From Roseibium sp. MMSF_3544 (lineage in GTDB: Bacteria > Pseudomonadota > Alphaproteobacteria > Rhizobiales > Stappiaceae): a stretch of DNA of 64,000 nucleotides. Below, piece after piece: positions 33,107 through 42,828 of this stretch (its first letter is position 1; every line of letters begins with the position of its first letter). Location of the stretch: NCBI RefSeq assembly GCF_030732845.1, contig NZ_JASHKA010000017.1, forward strand, positions 1-64,000, written 5' to 3'. The position numbers were made by a program, and so were the translations under genes. Below the pieces are notes generated by a model that saw only the letters and a list, made by a program, of their open reading frames with translations, was not told where the DNA came from and did no database searches.

Positions 33107-34816
33107 CTATTGAGCCGGATTCGTTGAAACGAGGCCGACGATCAGCGGACCCCAGAGGGTCAGCAAAACGTTGGCAACGGCATAGGTGACCGTGAAGGTG
33201 ACGACCGGTGTAGCATTTTCCGCCTTGCCCATCAGCGCCGCAAAACCCGGGTTGGCGCTGCGGCCCCCGGCAACGCAGGCCAGGGCCTCAATCGGGTTCT
33301 GGATCCGTAGAACGTAATAGGAAAAGAAGAACCCGATCAGCTGCGGAATAAGCGTGACGCCGATGCCGAACAGGAAAATGCTGACACCTTGCTCCTGCAA
33401 TGTTGTCAACACCTGCGGTCCGGCACTGATCCCGACAACGCCGACGAAGACAGCCAGTCCGAAGTCCCGCAGGAAGTTTACCGCACCCGTCGGCAGCGCC
33501 GCATAGCGCGGATGCGTGCTGCGCAGCCAGCCGAACAAAAGCCCGGACAGAAGGCAGCCGCCGCCGCTTCCGATCGTCACCGGAACGCCGCCGATCTTGA
33601 ACTCGATCAGGCCGAGCAACAACCCGAGCGTCATGCCGATGCCGAAAAAGATGAAATCGGTCACGGCCGCGGAACTGATGGGATATCCGATCGACTTCTG
33701 TACCTTGTTCAGATCGCGCGGACTGCCTGTCAGCTGCAACTCGTCACCCTTGTGGATTTCAAGGTTAGGCAACAGCGGCAGTTCGCGTCCCATCCGGTTC
33801 ACACCGGTCACGAACACATCGTGCAAAGCGTTCGACTTTGTGTGGTCGTGAATGCCCTGAAGCTTGCTGCCCGCAAAGTCCGGATTGGTCAGGACGATAT
33901 GCCGGTTTTCAAGGACAAGTCGGTAGCCATCCGGAGCTGTCGTCTCTCTCCCCCAGTTCATTGCGGCACTGTCGAGTGTGGTGACGAGACCGGTCACGGC
34001 AAGAACGTCGCCGGGCTGGAGAGACTTGGCGTCTTCCAGAGAAATCTCCTGACCAGCACGGAGGACGGCTTCGACTGCAGCGTCGTCCATGGAGCTGTCG
34101 AGATCTCCGGCCGATTTCCCTTGCCAGTCGCTGCCCTCCGGTAGTCGGAAAAACCGCGTATCGATCCGTCGTGCGGCATTGAACTGGCCAGGCTCGAGTT
34201 CGGTGGCGCCGCCGGACATTTTCTCCGCCAGCTTGAGGGCCTCCTTGCGGATGTCCCAGCGCATCACGGTCGGGAAAAACCAGGTGATCATGATGATCGG
34301 CCCGATGGAGCCGAAGATGTAACAGACCGCATATCCGACGGCGATATTGGTCTCCATGATCTGCTTCAGATCCGCTGACACATCCAGTTTCTGAATGGTC
34401 TCACCGGCGGTGCCGATGATCGCGGATTGCGTCAGGCCACCGGCTGCGAGGCCGGCCGCGGTCCCCCGGTCAAGTCCGAAACCCCAGGCAAAGGCAAGGA
34501 CCGTAAACAATCCTAGCAGACACATGACCGCCGCCGACAGCAGCTGATTGAGCGATTTCAGTGACAGGGCGCGAAAAAACTGCGGTCCCCCCTGATATCC
34601 GACGGCGTAGATGAAAAGCGCGAAGAATATGTTCTTGACCGCGCTGTCGATCGTCACCCCGACCTGGCCCAGAACGACGCCCATGATAAGCGTACCGGCG
34701 ATGCCGCCGAGCACGAAATTTCCAATCTTCAGTTTGCCTGCAAAATACCCCAGAGCAACGGCGATAAACAAAAACACCAGCGACGACTGGCTCGCCAGCC
34801 ACTTCAGAATTTCCAT
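33107..34816 (-). CDS. aspT: Aspartate-alanine antiporter (AAEx family)
   Basis: A 569-aa inner-membrane exchanger. An N-terminal group of hydrophobic helices (about 1-165) and a C-terminal group (about 385-565) flank a large cytosolic part (about 175-375) with two TrkA-C/RCK-like domains (LRAGQEISLEDAKSLQPGDVLAVTG; LPLLPNLEIHKGDELQLTGS). Conserved antiporter segments include AGGLTQSAIIGTAGETIQ and CVAGGRSANPGFAALMG. AspT swaps external aspartate for internal alanine, and with AspD yields proton motive force. The ATG at 34816 heads the unit; an AT-rich promoter-like stretch lies at about 34860-34930. Confidence 0.93.
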   Translation of the reverse strand: MEILKWLASQSSLVFLFIAVALGYFAGKLKIGNFVLGGIAGTLIMGVVLGQVGVTIDSAVKNIFFALFIYAVGYQGGPQFFRALSLKSLNQLLSAAVMCLLGLFTVLAFAWGFGLDRGTAAGLAAGGLTQSAIIGTAGETIQKLDVSADLKQIMETNIAVGYAVCYIFGSIGPIIMITWFFPTVMRWDIRKEALKLAEKMSGGATELEPGQFNAARRIDTRFFRLPEGSDWQGKSAGDLDSSMDDAAVEAVLRAGQEISLEDAKSLQPGDVLAVTGLVTTLDSAAMNWGRETTAPDGYRLVLENRHIVLTNPDFAGSKLQGIHDHTKSNALHDVFVTGVNRMGRELPLLPNLEIHKGDELQLTGSPRDLNKVQKSIGYPISSAAVTDFIFFGIGMTLGLLLGLIEFKIGGVPVTIGSGGGCLLSGLLFGWLRSTHPRYAALPTGAVNFLRDFGLAVFVGVVGISAGPQVLTTLQEQGVSIFLFGIGVTLIPQLIGFFFSYYVLRIQNPIEALACVAGGRSANPGFAALMGKAENATPVVTFTVTYAVANVLLTLWGPLIVGLVSTNPAQ

Positions 34817-34932
34817 CCATGTTCTCCCGCGATTGACGCAACGGAGCGGTACGACAACCTAGGATGCAACTATTACCTCATTTTTACGCTGCGACAATTT
34901 GAATTTGCGAAATTGTAAAATTTGTCAATAAG

Positions 34933-36327
34933 TTAGCATTCGACGATGTTGACAGCGAGGCCGCCTTGCGAGGTTTCCTTGTATTGCTCCATCATGTCCA
35001 TGCCGGTCTGCCGCATGGTTTCGATGCAGCCGTCGAGCGGTACGAAATGAGACCCGTCCCCGCGCAGGGCGAGCGAGGCTGCGGTTACAGCTTTCACGGC
35101 ACCGAGCGCATTGCGTTCAATACAGGGAACCTGCACCAGGCCGGCAATTGGATCGCACGTCATGCCAAGGTGATGCTCAAGGGCAATTTCGGCAGCGTTT
35201 TCGATTTGCTCGTTCGTGCCGCCAAGGGCCGCACAGAGCCCGGCGGCGGCCATGGCCGACGCGGAACCGACTTCCCCCTGGCAGCCCACTTCCGCGCCAG
35301 AAATGGACGCGTTGGCCTTGATGATGCCACCAACCGCGGCTGCCGTCAGAAGGAAGACACGCACGCCGGCCTGATCCGCGCCTTTGCAATGATCAAGATA
35401 ATACCGCGTGACGGCGGGGATAACGCCCGCTGCCCCATTGGTCGGTGCCGTCACGACCCTGCCGCCGGCGGCGTTTTCCTCGTTGACGGCCATTGCGTAG
35501 ACGCCCAGCCAGTCGACGACATTGTGCTCAAACAGCGGGTTGCTGCGGCCCTCGCGAATGAGTTGCTGGTAGATGTCCGCCGCGCGCCGTTTCACTTTGA
35601 GCCCGCCTGGAAGAATGCCTGCCTGGGTCAGCCCCCGGTTGATGCAGGAATCCATCGCCGCCCAAAGCCGGTCGATACCCGCTTCAACTTCTCCGCACGG
35701 TTTGTCGCAACACTCGTTCTGCAGCTTCATGGCCGCAATGGATAGCTCGGCCTCACGGCCCATTTCGAGCATTTGCTTTGCGGAGGCGAACGGGTAAGGA
35801 ACGTTCTGCGTGGTCAGCTCATTGACGGGCTCATTGGTGGTCTTGCGCAATTCTGCTTCACTGACCACGAACCCGCCGCCGATCGAATAGTAGACGAACG
35901 TATCGGCCAGCGATCCGTCCGCATTCAATAGGTTGAAGGTCATGCCGTTGGCATGCAGCGGCAAGGGCGGGCCATAGTCGAAGATGACGTCTTGTTCCGG
36001 ATCAAAGTCGATCTCCAGCGAGTCGGAAATCTTCAGTTTCCGGTCCCGCCGCAACGCTTCAAGCAGCGGTTCGACCTGATCCGGATCGAGCGTGTCGGGC
36101 GTTGCGCCCAATAGACCGAGACAAACCGCCTTGTCCGTTGCGTGCCCCTTGCCGGTGAACGCGAGGGAACCGTGTAGCGTCACGGTGAGGCGCACCGCTT
36201 TGCTTTCGGCTCCGGACAGGCCGCGAACCCTCTCCAGATACCGGCGCACGGCGACCATCGGACCAACTGTGTGAGAGCTGGACGGACCGATACCGATCTT
36301 GAATATGTCGAATACGCTGATGAACAT
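34933..36327 (-). CDS. sdaA: L-serine ammonia-lyase (iron-sulfur, single-chain)
   Basis: Deaminates L-serine to pyruvate and ammonia using an oxygen-sensitive [4Fe-4S] cluster. The 464-aa single chain has the beta (N-terminal, SVFDIFKIGIGPSSSHTVGPM) and alpha domains fused. Cluster cysteines are visible in CCDKPCGE, in AEVGCQGEVGSASAMAAAGL and in LGMTCDPIAGLVQVPCIERNA. The ATG at 36327 gives the standard N-terminus; the frame continues 21 codons upstream without family support. It is divergent from kynureninase, and lies downstream of neither aspD nor aspT. Together these genes feed amino-acid carbon into pyruvate and alanine. Confidence 0.95.
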   Translation of the reverse strand: MFISVFDIFKIGIGPSSSHTVGPMVAVRRYLERVRGLSGAESKAVRLTVTLHGSLAFTGKGHATDKAVCLGLLGATPDTLDPDQVEPLLEALRRDRKLKISDSLEIDFDPEQDVIFDYGPPLPLHANGMTFNLLNADGSLADTFVYYSIGGGFVVSEAELRKTTNEPVNELTTQNVPYPFASAKQMLEMGREAELSIAAMKLQNECCDKPCGEVEAGIDRLWAAMDSCINRGLTQAGILPGGLKVKRRAADIYQQLIREGRSNPLFEHNVVDWLGVYAMAVNEENAAGGRVVTAPTNGAAGVIPAVTRYYLDHCKGADQAGVRVFLLTAAAVGGIIKANASISGAEVGCQGEVGSASAMAAAGLCAALGGTNEQIENAAEIALEHHLGMTCDPIAGLVQVPCIERNALGAVKAVTAASLALRGDGSHFVPLDGCIETMRQTGMDMMEQYKETSQGGLAVNIVEC

Positions 36328-36576
36328 CTGATCTGAACCCGCGCTGGAAGACTGTTCTGACTTGGTCAGCTTTGACGTCCAAGCTAACAAAAGGCGTCCT
36401 TCGGTCCGGCGCTCAAACGGGCAAATTTATGCTGTTTGCGACATCTTCTGATCCGTAGTGGCGGTCCATCTTGGGTGATCGCGGAAATTGGAAGGTGTGC
36501 GGTGTTGTTTGTGCCTTTTCGCTTTGCTAGCTTGCCGCCTCTTTTTGCTGCACGATCCTGTCCCTACGAGCCTTCG

Positions 36577-37797
36577 ATGACCTCTTTGCACCCGTCCGAC
36601 CTGAATGATGTTTTGAGACACAAGAAAGATGCTTTCCAGATACCCGAAGGCGTCATCTATCTTGATGGCAATTCGCTCGGCGTCTTGCCCAAACATGTCG
36701 CGGGGCGAGTCGCTGAGGTCGTGACACAGGAGTGGGGTGAGAGCCTGATCCGTGCCTGGAACACCCACAGCTGGATCGACCTGCCGCTGCGCACGGGCGA
36801 TCGCATCGGCCGTCTGATCGGCGCGCCTGCAGGAAGCGTTGTTGCCTGCGACAGCACCTCGGTCAATGTGTTCAAGGTTCTTTCAGCCGCCCTGTCCCTG
36901 AAGCCGGACCGGAAAGTGATTTTGTCCGACAACGGCAATTTCCCGACAGATCTTTATGTTGCGTCCGGACTGAAGGAGCTTCTTGGCAAGGGCCACGAAT
37001 TGAAGATCGTTGATCCAGCCGAGGTTGCATCTGCACTGGACGATATGGTCGCCGTCATGATGCTGACCCAAGTCGACTACCGGAGCGGACGCCTGCACGA
37101 CATGGCGGCGCTCACACGCAAGGCGCATGACGTTGGAGCACTCGCGATCTGGGACCTGGCCCATTCTGCCGGTGCCATAGAGGTCGACCTTGCGGGAGCC
37201 GGCGCCGATTTCGCGGTGGGCTGTGGCTACAAGTATCTGAACGGTGGTCCCGGAGCGCCAGCCTTTCTTTATGTTTCCCCTGAGCATCTGGACAAGGTGA
37301 CATCGCCTCTGACTGGATGGATGGGACATGAAGCACCCTTTGCATTCGACCTTGATTACCGGCCAACTGACGGGGTCAATCGAATGACGGTGGGAACACC
37401 AGCCATTCTGGCTCTGTCCAGCCTTCATGCGGCGCTTGATGTCTTTGAAGACGTCGACATGGCGGACCTGCGGGCGAAATCAGTTTCGCTCAGTGAGCTT
37501 TTCATCTCGGAAGTCGAAGCGACTTGTCCGCAGCTTGTCCTGGCAAGCCCGCGCGATCCGCATAAGCGCGGCAGCCAGGTCTCGTTCAGATTCGACGAAG
37601 GCTATGCCGTGATGCAGGCCTTGATCGCGCGTGGTGTGATCGGTGATTTCAGGGCGCCGGACGTGATGCGTTTCGGCTTCACCCCGCTTTACCTGTCGCA
37701 TCAGGACATTGTCGACGCAGTCGGAATTCTGGCTGACATTCTGAAGACGGGTAGCTGGGACCGGCCCGAATTCAAAACCCGCGCCAAGGTCACATAG
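36577..37797 (+). CDS. kynU: Kynureninase
   Basis: PLP enzyme cleaving L-kynurenine to anthranilate and L-alanine in tryptophan breakdown. The 406-aa protein has fold-type I motifs: YLDGNSLGVLPKH near the N-terminus, D193 and H196 in IWDLAHSAGA, and the Schiff-base lysine K219 in GYKYLNGGPGAPAF. I begin at the ATG at 36577; 47 upstream codons in frame lack family similarity. No tryptophan dioxygenase or formamidase gene is nearby, so the pathway is completed elsewhere. Its end overlaps the stop of the convergent GGDEF-EAL gene by 8 bp. Confidence 0.94.
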   Translation: MTSLHPSDLNDVLRHKKDAFQIPEGVIYLDGNSLGVLPKHVAGRVAEVVTQEWGESLIRAWNTHSWIDLPLRTGDRIGRLIGAPAGSVVACDSTSVNVFKVLSAALSLKPDRKVILSDNGNFPTDLYVASGLKELLGKGHELKIVDPAEVASALDDMVAVMMLTQVDYRSGRLHDMAALTRKAHDVGALAIWDLAHSAGAIEVDLAGAGADFAVGCGYKYLNGGPGAPAFLYVSPEHLDKVTSPLTGWMGHEAPFAFDLDYRPTDGVNRMTVGTPAILALSSLHAALDVFEDVDMADLRAKSVSLSELFISEVEATCPQLVLASPRDPHKRGSQVSFRFDEGYAVMQALIARGVIGDFRAPDVMRFGFTPLYLSHQDIVDAVGILADILKTGSWDRPEFKTRAKVT

Positions 37798-39778
37798 AGG
37801 CGATCTGGTTCTGCGTTTCCAGCATGGACAGGAAACGGTCTTCAGGCACCGGCTTCGAATAGAGATACCCCTGGTACCGATGGCAGCCATTCTGGGAAAG
37901 CCAGGACCGCTGCTCGATCGTCTCGACACCCTCGGCAACGACACCGGCCCCAAGTGCCGATGCAAGCGACAGGATCAGCTTGACGATTTCGCCTCCGGAA
38001 GCAACGTCTTCCATGAACATCCGGTCGATCTTGATGCCGTCGATCGGGTAGTTGTGGAGATAGGCGAGATTTGAGTATCCGGTGCCGAAATCGTCAATGA
38101 CGATCCGATAGCCGGACTTTTTCAGCGTGGCCAGGGTTTCGCGGGCATTCGGAATGTCGCCGAGAATGACGGACTCCGTAATTTCCAGAGAGATCCTGCC
38201 TGGCGTGCACCCGGTTTCAAAGGGAAGCGACTGCATCAGGGTGACGAACGAAGAATCTGAGAGTTGCTTCGGCGATACGTTAAGCGCAAGCGGGACCGCG
38301 TATTTCAGGTTATGCAACCGCATCTGCAGCCGGGCGACCTGCTCAGCCACCCAGGCTCCAATGTTGTTGATGAGCCCGGTATCCTCCGCAATGTGAATGA
38401 AATCGTCCGGTCCGATAAGCCCGCGTTCGGGATGTTGCCATCGCAACAGCGCTTCACCGGCAACCACCCGATCCGTGCGGGTACACGCGATTGGCTGATA
38501 AAAGAGAACAAACTCGTTCTCACGCAGCGCGCGATCGAGGTCTTTCTTCAGGGCCCGGTGTTCGTCTCTCAGCCGCCGCATCCGTTCGCTGAACCTGACG
38601 CACTTGTTTTTTGCATCGGACTTGGCCTGGTAAAGCGCAAGATCCGCATGCCGCATCAGCTGATCGATGTCCTGCCCGTCATCGGGATAGTGGGCATAGC
38701 CGATGCTGAGGCCCACACTGCGTTGCTTTCCTTCGATGACACGCGGCGTTGCAAAGGCTTTCAACAAAGATTGCCCGAACCAGTCGCAGCTTTCCTCTCC
38801 GGACTTTTCCAGGTGACAGATCAGAAATTCGTCGCCACCGAGGCGCGCAATCACATCCTGCCGGCCGGCAAGCGCTTTCAGTTCCTCGGCAACCTGCTGA
38901 AGCAAAGCATCGCCCGCTGCATGACCGAGTGAATCGTTGACGAGTTTGAAGTCGTCCAGGTCAAGAAGATAGAGCGTCGCCTTGCGATTTATTTCGTTCG
39001 CTGTTTCGAGGATTTGCGTCAAACGCTCTTGAAGATAAGTCCGGTTCGACAGACCTGTGAGCGTATCGTGACTTGCCAGATATTTGGCACGTTCCTTGGT
39101 TTCATGCAGCTCTGTTACGTCAGTTTCGTTGACGAGATACGCGAGCTCCCCGGAAGTGGCATCGTGGCAGGCGCGAACAGTAAGCTCATGCCAGCGAGGG
39201 CCGGCGTTGGTTTTGACCTGCGCAACGAATTTCAGCGTACGTTCGTCATCTACGCGATCAAAAATACCCTGATAGTCCTCAGGATGTACAAACTGCTCAA
39301 CAAAAGGTGTGTCCAGTCCAATACATGCTGCTCGTGACGCAGTGTTCCGGTAGAGCGGCTTTCCGTCCCGGGTAAACTGCGAAATCATGACCGTTGTGTG
39401 CAGCAGCGCCTCTGCGCTTCTGAGGGCTTCCGGTTCCTGTTCTTCCTGCTCACGTCCTTCGCACAGCAATGCCATGCGCCCGTCGGCGAGGCGTACACCG
39501 CTCATGGATATCTGAAGGACCTTCGGTTTGCCTTTTGGGTAAAGGGTCCAGATCTCCGAGAACGTCACGTCACCGTTGCAAAAGTCTTGCTGATATTGGC
39601 GGAGCCGCTGCTCGACCGCCGGTGACATGTCTGCGGAAAGATCGCGTGACTGCAGCTCTTCCAGCGAGTCTGCATCCGTTATTTCAAGGGTTTTGCGGTT
39701 GGCCCAAATGTAACGCTTGTAGTCGAAGTCGAAGATCCAGACTGCTGCGTCAAGCCTGTCGTACAAATCCAGAAGCAT
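37790..39778 (-). CDS. PAS-GGDEF-EAL cyclic-di-GMP turnover protein
   Basis: A 662-aa cytosolic signalling protein. PAS-like domains lie at about 1-110 and 120-228, a GGDEF domain at about 233-395 (GGDEF at 314-318, intact), and an EAL domain at about 412-655 (EAL at 442-444; later motifs NVSPKQL, ITESVILGD, IDDFGTGYSNLAYL and KIDRMF all present). Both synthesis and breakdown sites therefore look competent. No membrane segments are seen. The first ATG is 39778 with AGGGA touching it; a better-placed AGGAGG precedes an in-frame CTG at 39868, so the real start may be 30 codons earlier (see findings). No partner gene is adjacent. Confidence 0.9.
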   Translation of the reverse strand: MLLDLYDRLDAAVWIFDFDYKRYIWANRKTLEITDADSLEELQSRDLSADMSPAVEQRLRQYQQDFCNGDVTFSEIWTLYPKGKPKVLQISMSGVRLADGRMALLCEGREQEEQEPEALRSAEALLHTTVMISQFTRDGKPLYRNTASRAACIGLDTPFVEQFVHPEDYQGIFDRVDDERTLKFVAQVKTNAGPRWHELTVRACHDATSGELAYLVNETDVTELHETKERAKYLASHDTLTGLSNRTYLQERLTQILETANEINRKATLYLLDLDDFKLVNDSLGHAAGDALLQQVAEELKALAGRQDVIARLGGDEFLICHLEKSGEESCDWFGQSLLKAFATPRVIEGKQRSVGLSIGYAHYPDDGQDIDQLMRHADLALYQAKSDAKNKCVRFSERMRRLRDEHRALKKDLDRALRENEFVLFYQPIACTRTDRVVAGEALLRWQHPERGLIGPDDFIHIAEDTGLINNIGAWVAEQVARLQMRLHNLKYAVPLALNVSPKQLSDSSFVTLMQSLPFETGCTPGRISLEITESVILGDIPNARETLATLKKSGYRIVIDDFGTGYSNLAYLHNYPIDGIKIDRMFMEDVASGGEIVKLILSLASALGAGVVAEGVETIEQRSWLSQNGCHRYQGYLYSKPVPEDRFLSMLETQNQIASM

Positions 39779-40460
39779 TCCCTGATCAACTCTGCTGTCT
39801 GCAAGGCTGATCGGAATGACGTCCGCGTCATTTCTCCGCGAATTGGTTCTTTCTGGTCGGTTCGACAGTGTTTTCCTCCTGCGTTCTGCTGTGGCCGGTC
39901 ACAGTATTTTCGGTTCGTTCGTTCTATTCCGGTCTTGTCACCAGCCTTCGCATGAATGCACATTTCAAAGGGCCGACTGAAACTCTAGTCCAGAAATCCT
40001 GTAGCAGGCTTAAGAATAAAAGTTCAAATTGCATTGTTTGAGGAAAAGTGCAGAATTATTGTAAGAAATACCGAGTATAGTCTCAATTAATCGAACCAAA
40101 ACAAACGAAATTCACGCTGGTTTTCAACAGATTGCTCTCGCTTTTTGGATCAGATAGGCCACTTGAGCGCGTTTCTGACGCAGACAGAGGCGTCGAATTT
40201 GGTCCCTTGCCGAAAGAATACGACGGGTTTTTTCACCGTATTGCGAATTACGCATTCCTTCGACGGTCGAATTCTGGAAAATCTTGCTCTTTCTGTTGTG
40301 CAAGCGGGTGATTATCAGTTGAATGATCTGTCAATAAAGTTAGAAGGGCAGGGCGCTGCCGCAGGCATGACCCAAAATGCCCGCACCTGAATGCCGGAAC
40401 AGGCATGCGCGGCCAAAACGAAAGAAGAAAGACCGCTTCGGGGGGCGGCAAGGAGCTTGA
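39779..40460. other. Divergent intergenic region before the ABC importer operon
   Basis: About 680 bp between the GGDEF-EAL gene and livG. The part nearest the GGDEF-EAL gene (to 39868) may code for its N-terminus. The segment at 40000-40120 is AT-rich and is a likely promoter area for one or both units. A short open frame at 40145-40390 has no coding character. No terminator or RNA gene is recognised. Confidence 0.5.
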
Positions 40461-41231
40461 ATGCTTGAGCTTGATCAGCTCGTTATGGATTTCGGCGGGT
40501 TCAAGGCAGTTAACAACTGTACGTTTCGTGTCGAAGAAAACAGTATCACCGGACTGATTGGGCCCAATGGGGCCGGCAAGACGACGCTCTTCAACCTGAT
40601 CGCAGGGGCGCTGCAGCCGACAAGCGGCCGCATTCGCTTTCTGGGCGAGGACGTAACAAGTCTCGCCAGTTACGAGCTGTTTCACAAAGGTCTCGTCCGC
40701 ACGTTTCAGATCCCGCACGAGTTCCACAAGCTCACGGCACTGGAAAACCTGATGATGGTGCCGCCGTCCCAGCCGGGCGAAAGCCTGTTCGCCAACTGGC
40801 TGAAGTGGGGACAGGTCAAGTCGACGGAGAAGAACGTCGAACACAAAGCCTACGAAACGCTTGAATTCCTGGAACTGACCCATGTCGCGCACGAGCGCGC
40901 AGGCAATCTCTCCGGTGGTCAGAAGAAGCTGCTTGAGCTGGGTCGGACCATGATGACCGATGCCAAGCTTGTATTGCTGGATGAACCGGCCGCAGGCGTG
41001 AACCGGACCTTGCTGCGCAAACTCGAGACCAAGATCGAGATCCTCAACAAGGAGCGCGGCTACACGTTCATCCTGATTGAGCACGACATGGAAATGATCG
41101 AAAAACTCACTGACCCGGTCGTCTGCATGGCCGAGGGCAGTGTTTTGATCGAGGGCGATTTTCAGACGGTCCGCTCCGATCCGCAGGTTCTGGAAGCTTA
41201 TCTTGGCGAGAAAACGGGAGATGCGGCATGA
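40461..41231 (+). CDS. livG: Branched-chain-type amino acid ABC transporter, ATPase LivG
   Basis: A 256-aa ATPase of a high-affinity importer. Walker A GPNGAGKTT at 34-42, signature NLSGGQKKLLELGR, Walker B LVLLDEPAAGVN and the switch histidine in LIEHDMEMIE are intact. The ATGs of this and the next gene overlap (ATGA), starting a five-gene unit livG-livF-livH-livM-livJ. Substrate specificity of this family ranges over branched-chain amino acids, other amino acids and amides, and cannot be fixed here. Confidence 0.92.
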   Translation: MLELDQLVMDFGGFKAVNNCTFRVEENSITGLIGPNGAGKTTLFNLIAGALQPTSGRIRFLGEDVTSLASYELFHKGLVRTFQIPHEFHKLTALENLMMVPPSQPGESLFANWLKWGQVKSTEKNVEHKAYETLEFLELTHVAHERAGNLSGGQKKLLELGRTMMTDAKLVLLDEPAAGVNRTLLRKLETKIEILNKERGYTFILIEHDMEMIEKLTDPVVCMAEGSVLIEGDFQTVRSDPQVLEAYLGEKTGDAA

Positions 41232-41935
41232 ATGCGCTTCTCTCGATGGAAAACCTGACCGCTGGTTACGGCGAGGCCGACATTCTCCAGAACGTATCGA
41301 TGACGGTCGCACAAGACGAGATCGTGGCAATTGTCGGCCCCAATGGTGCCGGCAAATCTACGGCGATGAAATCGGTCTTCGGTCTCCTGAGTGTCCGCGG
41401 TGGCAAGATGCTGTTTGACGGCGACGAGATCACCGGCTGGGCGCCCAATCGTATCGTGCAGCGTGGCATTTGTTATGTGCCGCAGGTCGACAATATCTTC
41501 CGGGAAATGTCGATCCACGAAAACCTGGAAATGGGTGGTTTCCTGAAAACCGGAGACCTTACCGCCGCCTACGATCGGGTCTATGAGCTGTTTCCCGATC
41601 TCAAGGAACGCCGCAAGACCCTCGCGGGAAGCCTGTCGGGCGGACAGCGCCAGATGGTCGCGATGGGACGGGCTTTGATGCTGGACCCGAAATTGCTCCT
41701 GCTCGATGAACCAACGGCCGGACTGTCGCCGAAATACATGGAGCAGATCTTTCAGATCTGCCGTGACGTGCAAGACGCCGGTGTTGCCATTCTTCTGGTG
41801 GAACAGCATGCGAAGCAGGCGCTGGCCTTTTCCGACAGGGGCTATGTGCTCGCCGCCGGCAAGAATCGCCATGAAGGCACCGGTGCAGACCTTCTGGCAG
41901 ACCGTGAAGTCGCCGAAATGTTCCTGGGTGGGTGA
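41228..41935 (+). CDS. livF: Branched-chain-type amino acid ABC transporter, ATPase LivF
   Basis: The second ATPase of the importer (235 aa): Walker A GPNGAGKST, signature SLSGGQRQMVAMGR, Walker B LLLLDEPTAGLSP, and the switch histidine in LLVEQHAKQAL. It overlaps livG by 4 bp and abuts or overlaps the permease gene, so the ATPases are made in step with the membrane part. Confidence 0.92.
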   Translation: MNALLSMENLTAGYGEADILQNVSMTVAQDEIVAIVGPNGAGKSTAMKSVFGLLSVRGGKMLFDGDEITGWAPNRIVQRGICYVPQVDNIFREMSIHENLEMGGFLKTGDLTAAYDRVYELFPDLKERRKTLAGSLSGGQRQMVAMGRALMLDPKLLLLDEPTAGLSPKYMEQIFQICRDVQDAGVAILLVEQHAKQALAFSDRGYVLAAGKNRHEGTGADLLADREVAEMFLGG

Positions 41936-41940
41936 TCGGC

Positions 41941-42813
41941 ATGGACCTGTTTGAACTTCTGAATTTCTACGTCGTACCGGGCATCGTGCTGGGTTCCATC
42001 TATGCGCTCGGAGCGGTCGGCATTACGCTGATTTTCGCGATCCTGCGCTACGCCCATCTGGCCCATGGCGACATGGCGACCCTTGGTGCTTTCCTTGCGC
42101 TTGCCGCTGTCACAAGCCTCGGCGTCTCCCCCTACGCGGCCCTGCCGATCGCCATTGTCGGAACCGCCGTTGTGGCGGTCGGGATTGACAAGGTTTTCTA
42201 CGAGCACCTGCGCGAGCGGCCGAAGATCGTGACCGTGATGGCCTCGCTTGGCATCGCGCTGATGATCCGGGCCGTGGTGCAGGTTGTCTGGGGTGTCGAC
42301 ACGCAGACCTATTCCCGCGGTATCGTGCGCCCGGAAGACTATTTCGGCATCCGCATTCGCGACCGGGAGATCTTTACGATCCTGGCGATGGTGGCCCTGG
42401 TTGGCGCGCTGCAACTGTTTCTCACGCGCTCCAAATGGGGCAAGGCCATGCGGGCGATGTCGGACAATCCGAACCTTGCTCTCTTGTCCGGGATCGACAA
42501 CAAGAAAGTGGTGATACTGACCTGGGTGATCGCTGGCGGGCTTTGTGCAGCGTCCGGCTTCTTCCTCGGTGTCAACACGGAACTGAAGTCGATGATGGGC
42601 TGGCACATGCTTCTGCCCATGTTTGCCGCCGCCATCCTCGGCGGCGTCGGCCGGGTGGAGGGCGCTGTCCTTGGCGGCTTGATCGTCGGGATTGCAGAAG
42701 AGTTGTCGGTGCTGGTCATTCCGAGCGAGTACAAGGCCGCCATGGCCTTTGCCATCTTGTTGTTCATGCTGCTTGTGCGCCCGACAGGGCTGCTCAAGGG
42801 CAAGGTATTGTAA
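41941..42813 (+). CDS. livH: Branched-chain-type amino acid ABC transporter, permease LivH
   Basis: A 290-aa inner-membrane permease with about eight hydrophobic helices and the LivH-type pattern (GIVLGSIYALGAVGITLIFAILRYAHLAHGDMATLGAF at the start; LPMFAAAILGGVGRVEGAVLGGLIVGIAE near the end). A GTG at 41932 overlaps the livF stop (GTGA) and would add three residues; the ATG at 41941 is used. It pairs with LivM to form the translocation pore. Confidence 0.92.
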   Translation: MDLFELLNFYVVPGIVLGSIYALGAVGITLIFAILRYAHLAHGDMATLGAFLALAAVTSLGVSPYAALPIAIVGTAVVAVGIDKVFYEHLRERPKIVTVMASLGIALMIRAVVQVVWGVDTQTYSRGIVRPEDYFGIRIRDREIFTILAMVALVGALQLFLTRSKWGKAMRAMSDNPNLALLSGIDNKKVVILTWVIAGGLCAASGFFLGVNTELKSMMGWHMLLPMFAAAILGGVGRVEGAVLGGLIVGIAEELSVLVIPSEYKAAMAFAILLFMLLVRPTGLLKGKVL

Positions 42814-42828
42814 GGGGAGGGGAGAGCG

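Noticed and set aside
40145..40390. 81-aa open frame before livG
   Set aside because: Weak start, no domain, and it overlaps the likely promoter region of the ABC unit.
40248..41330. 360-aa open frame on the minus strand
   Set aside because: Antisense to livG; no domain.
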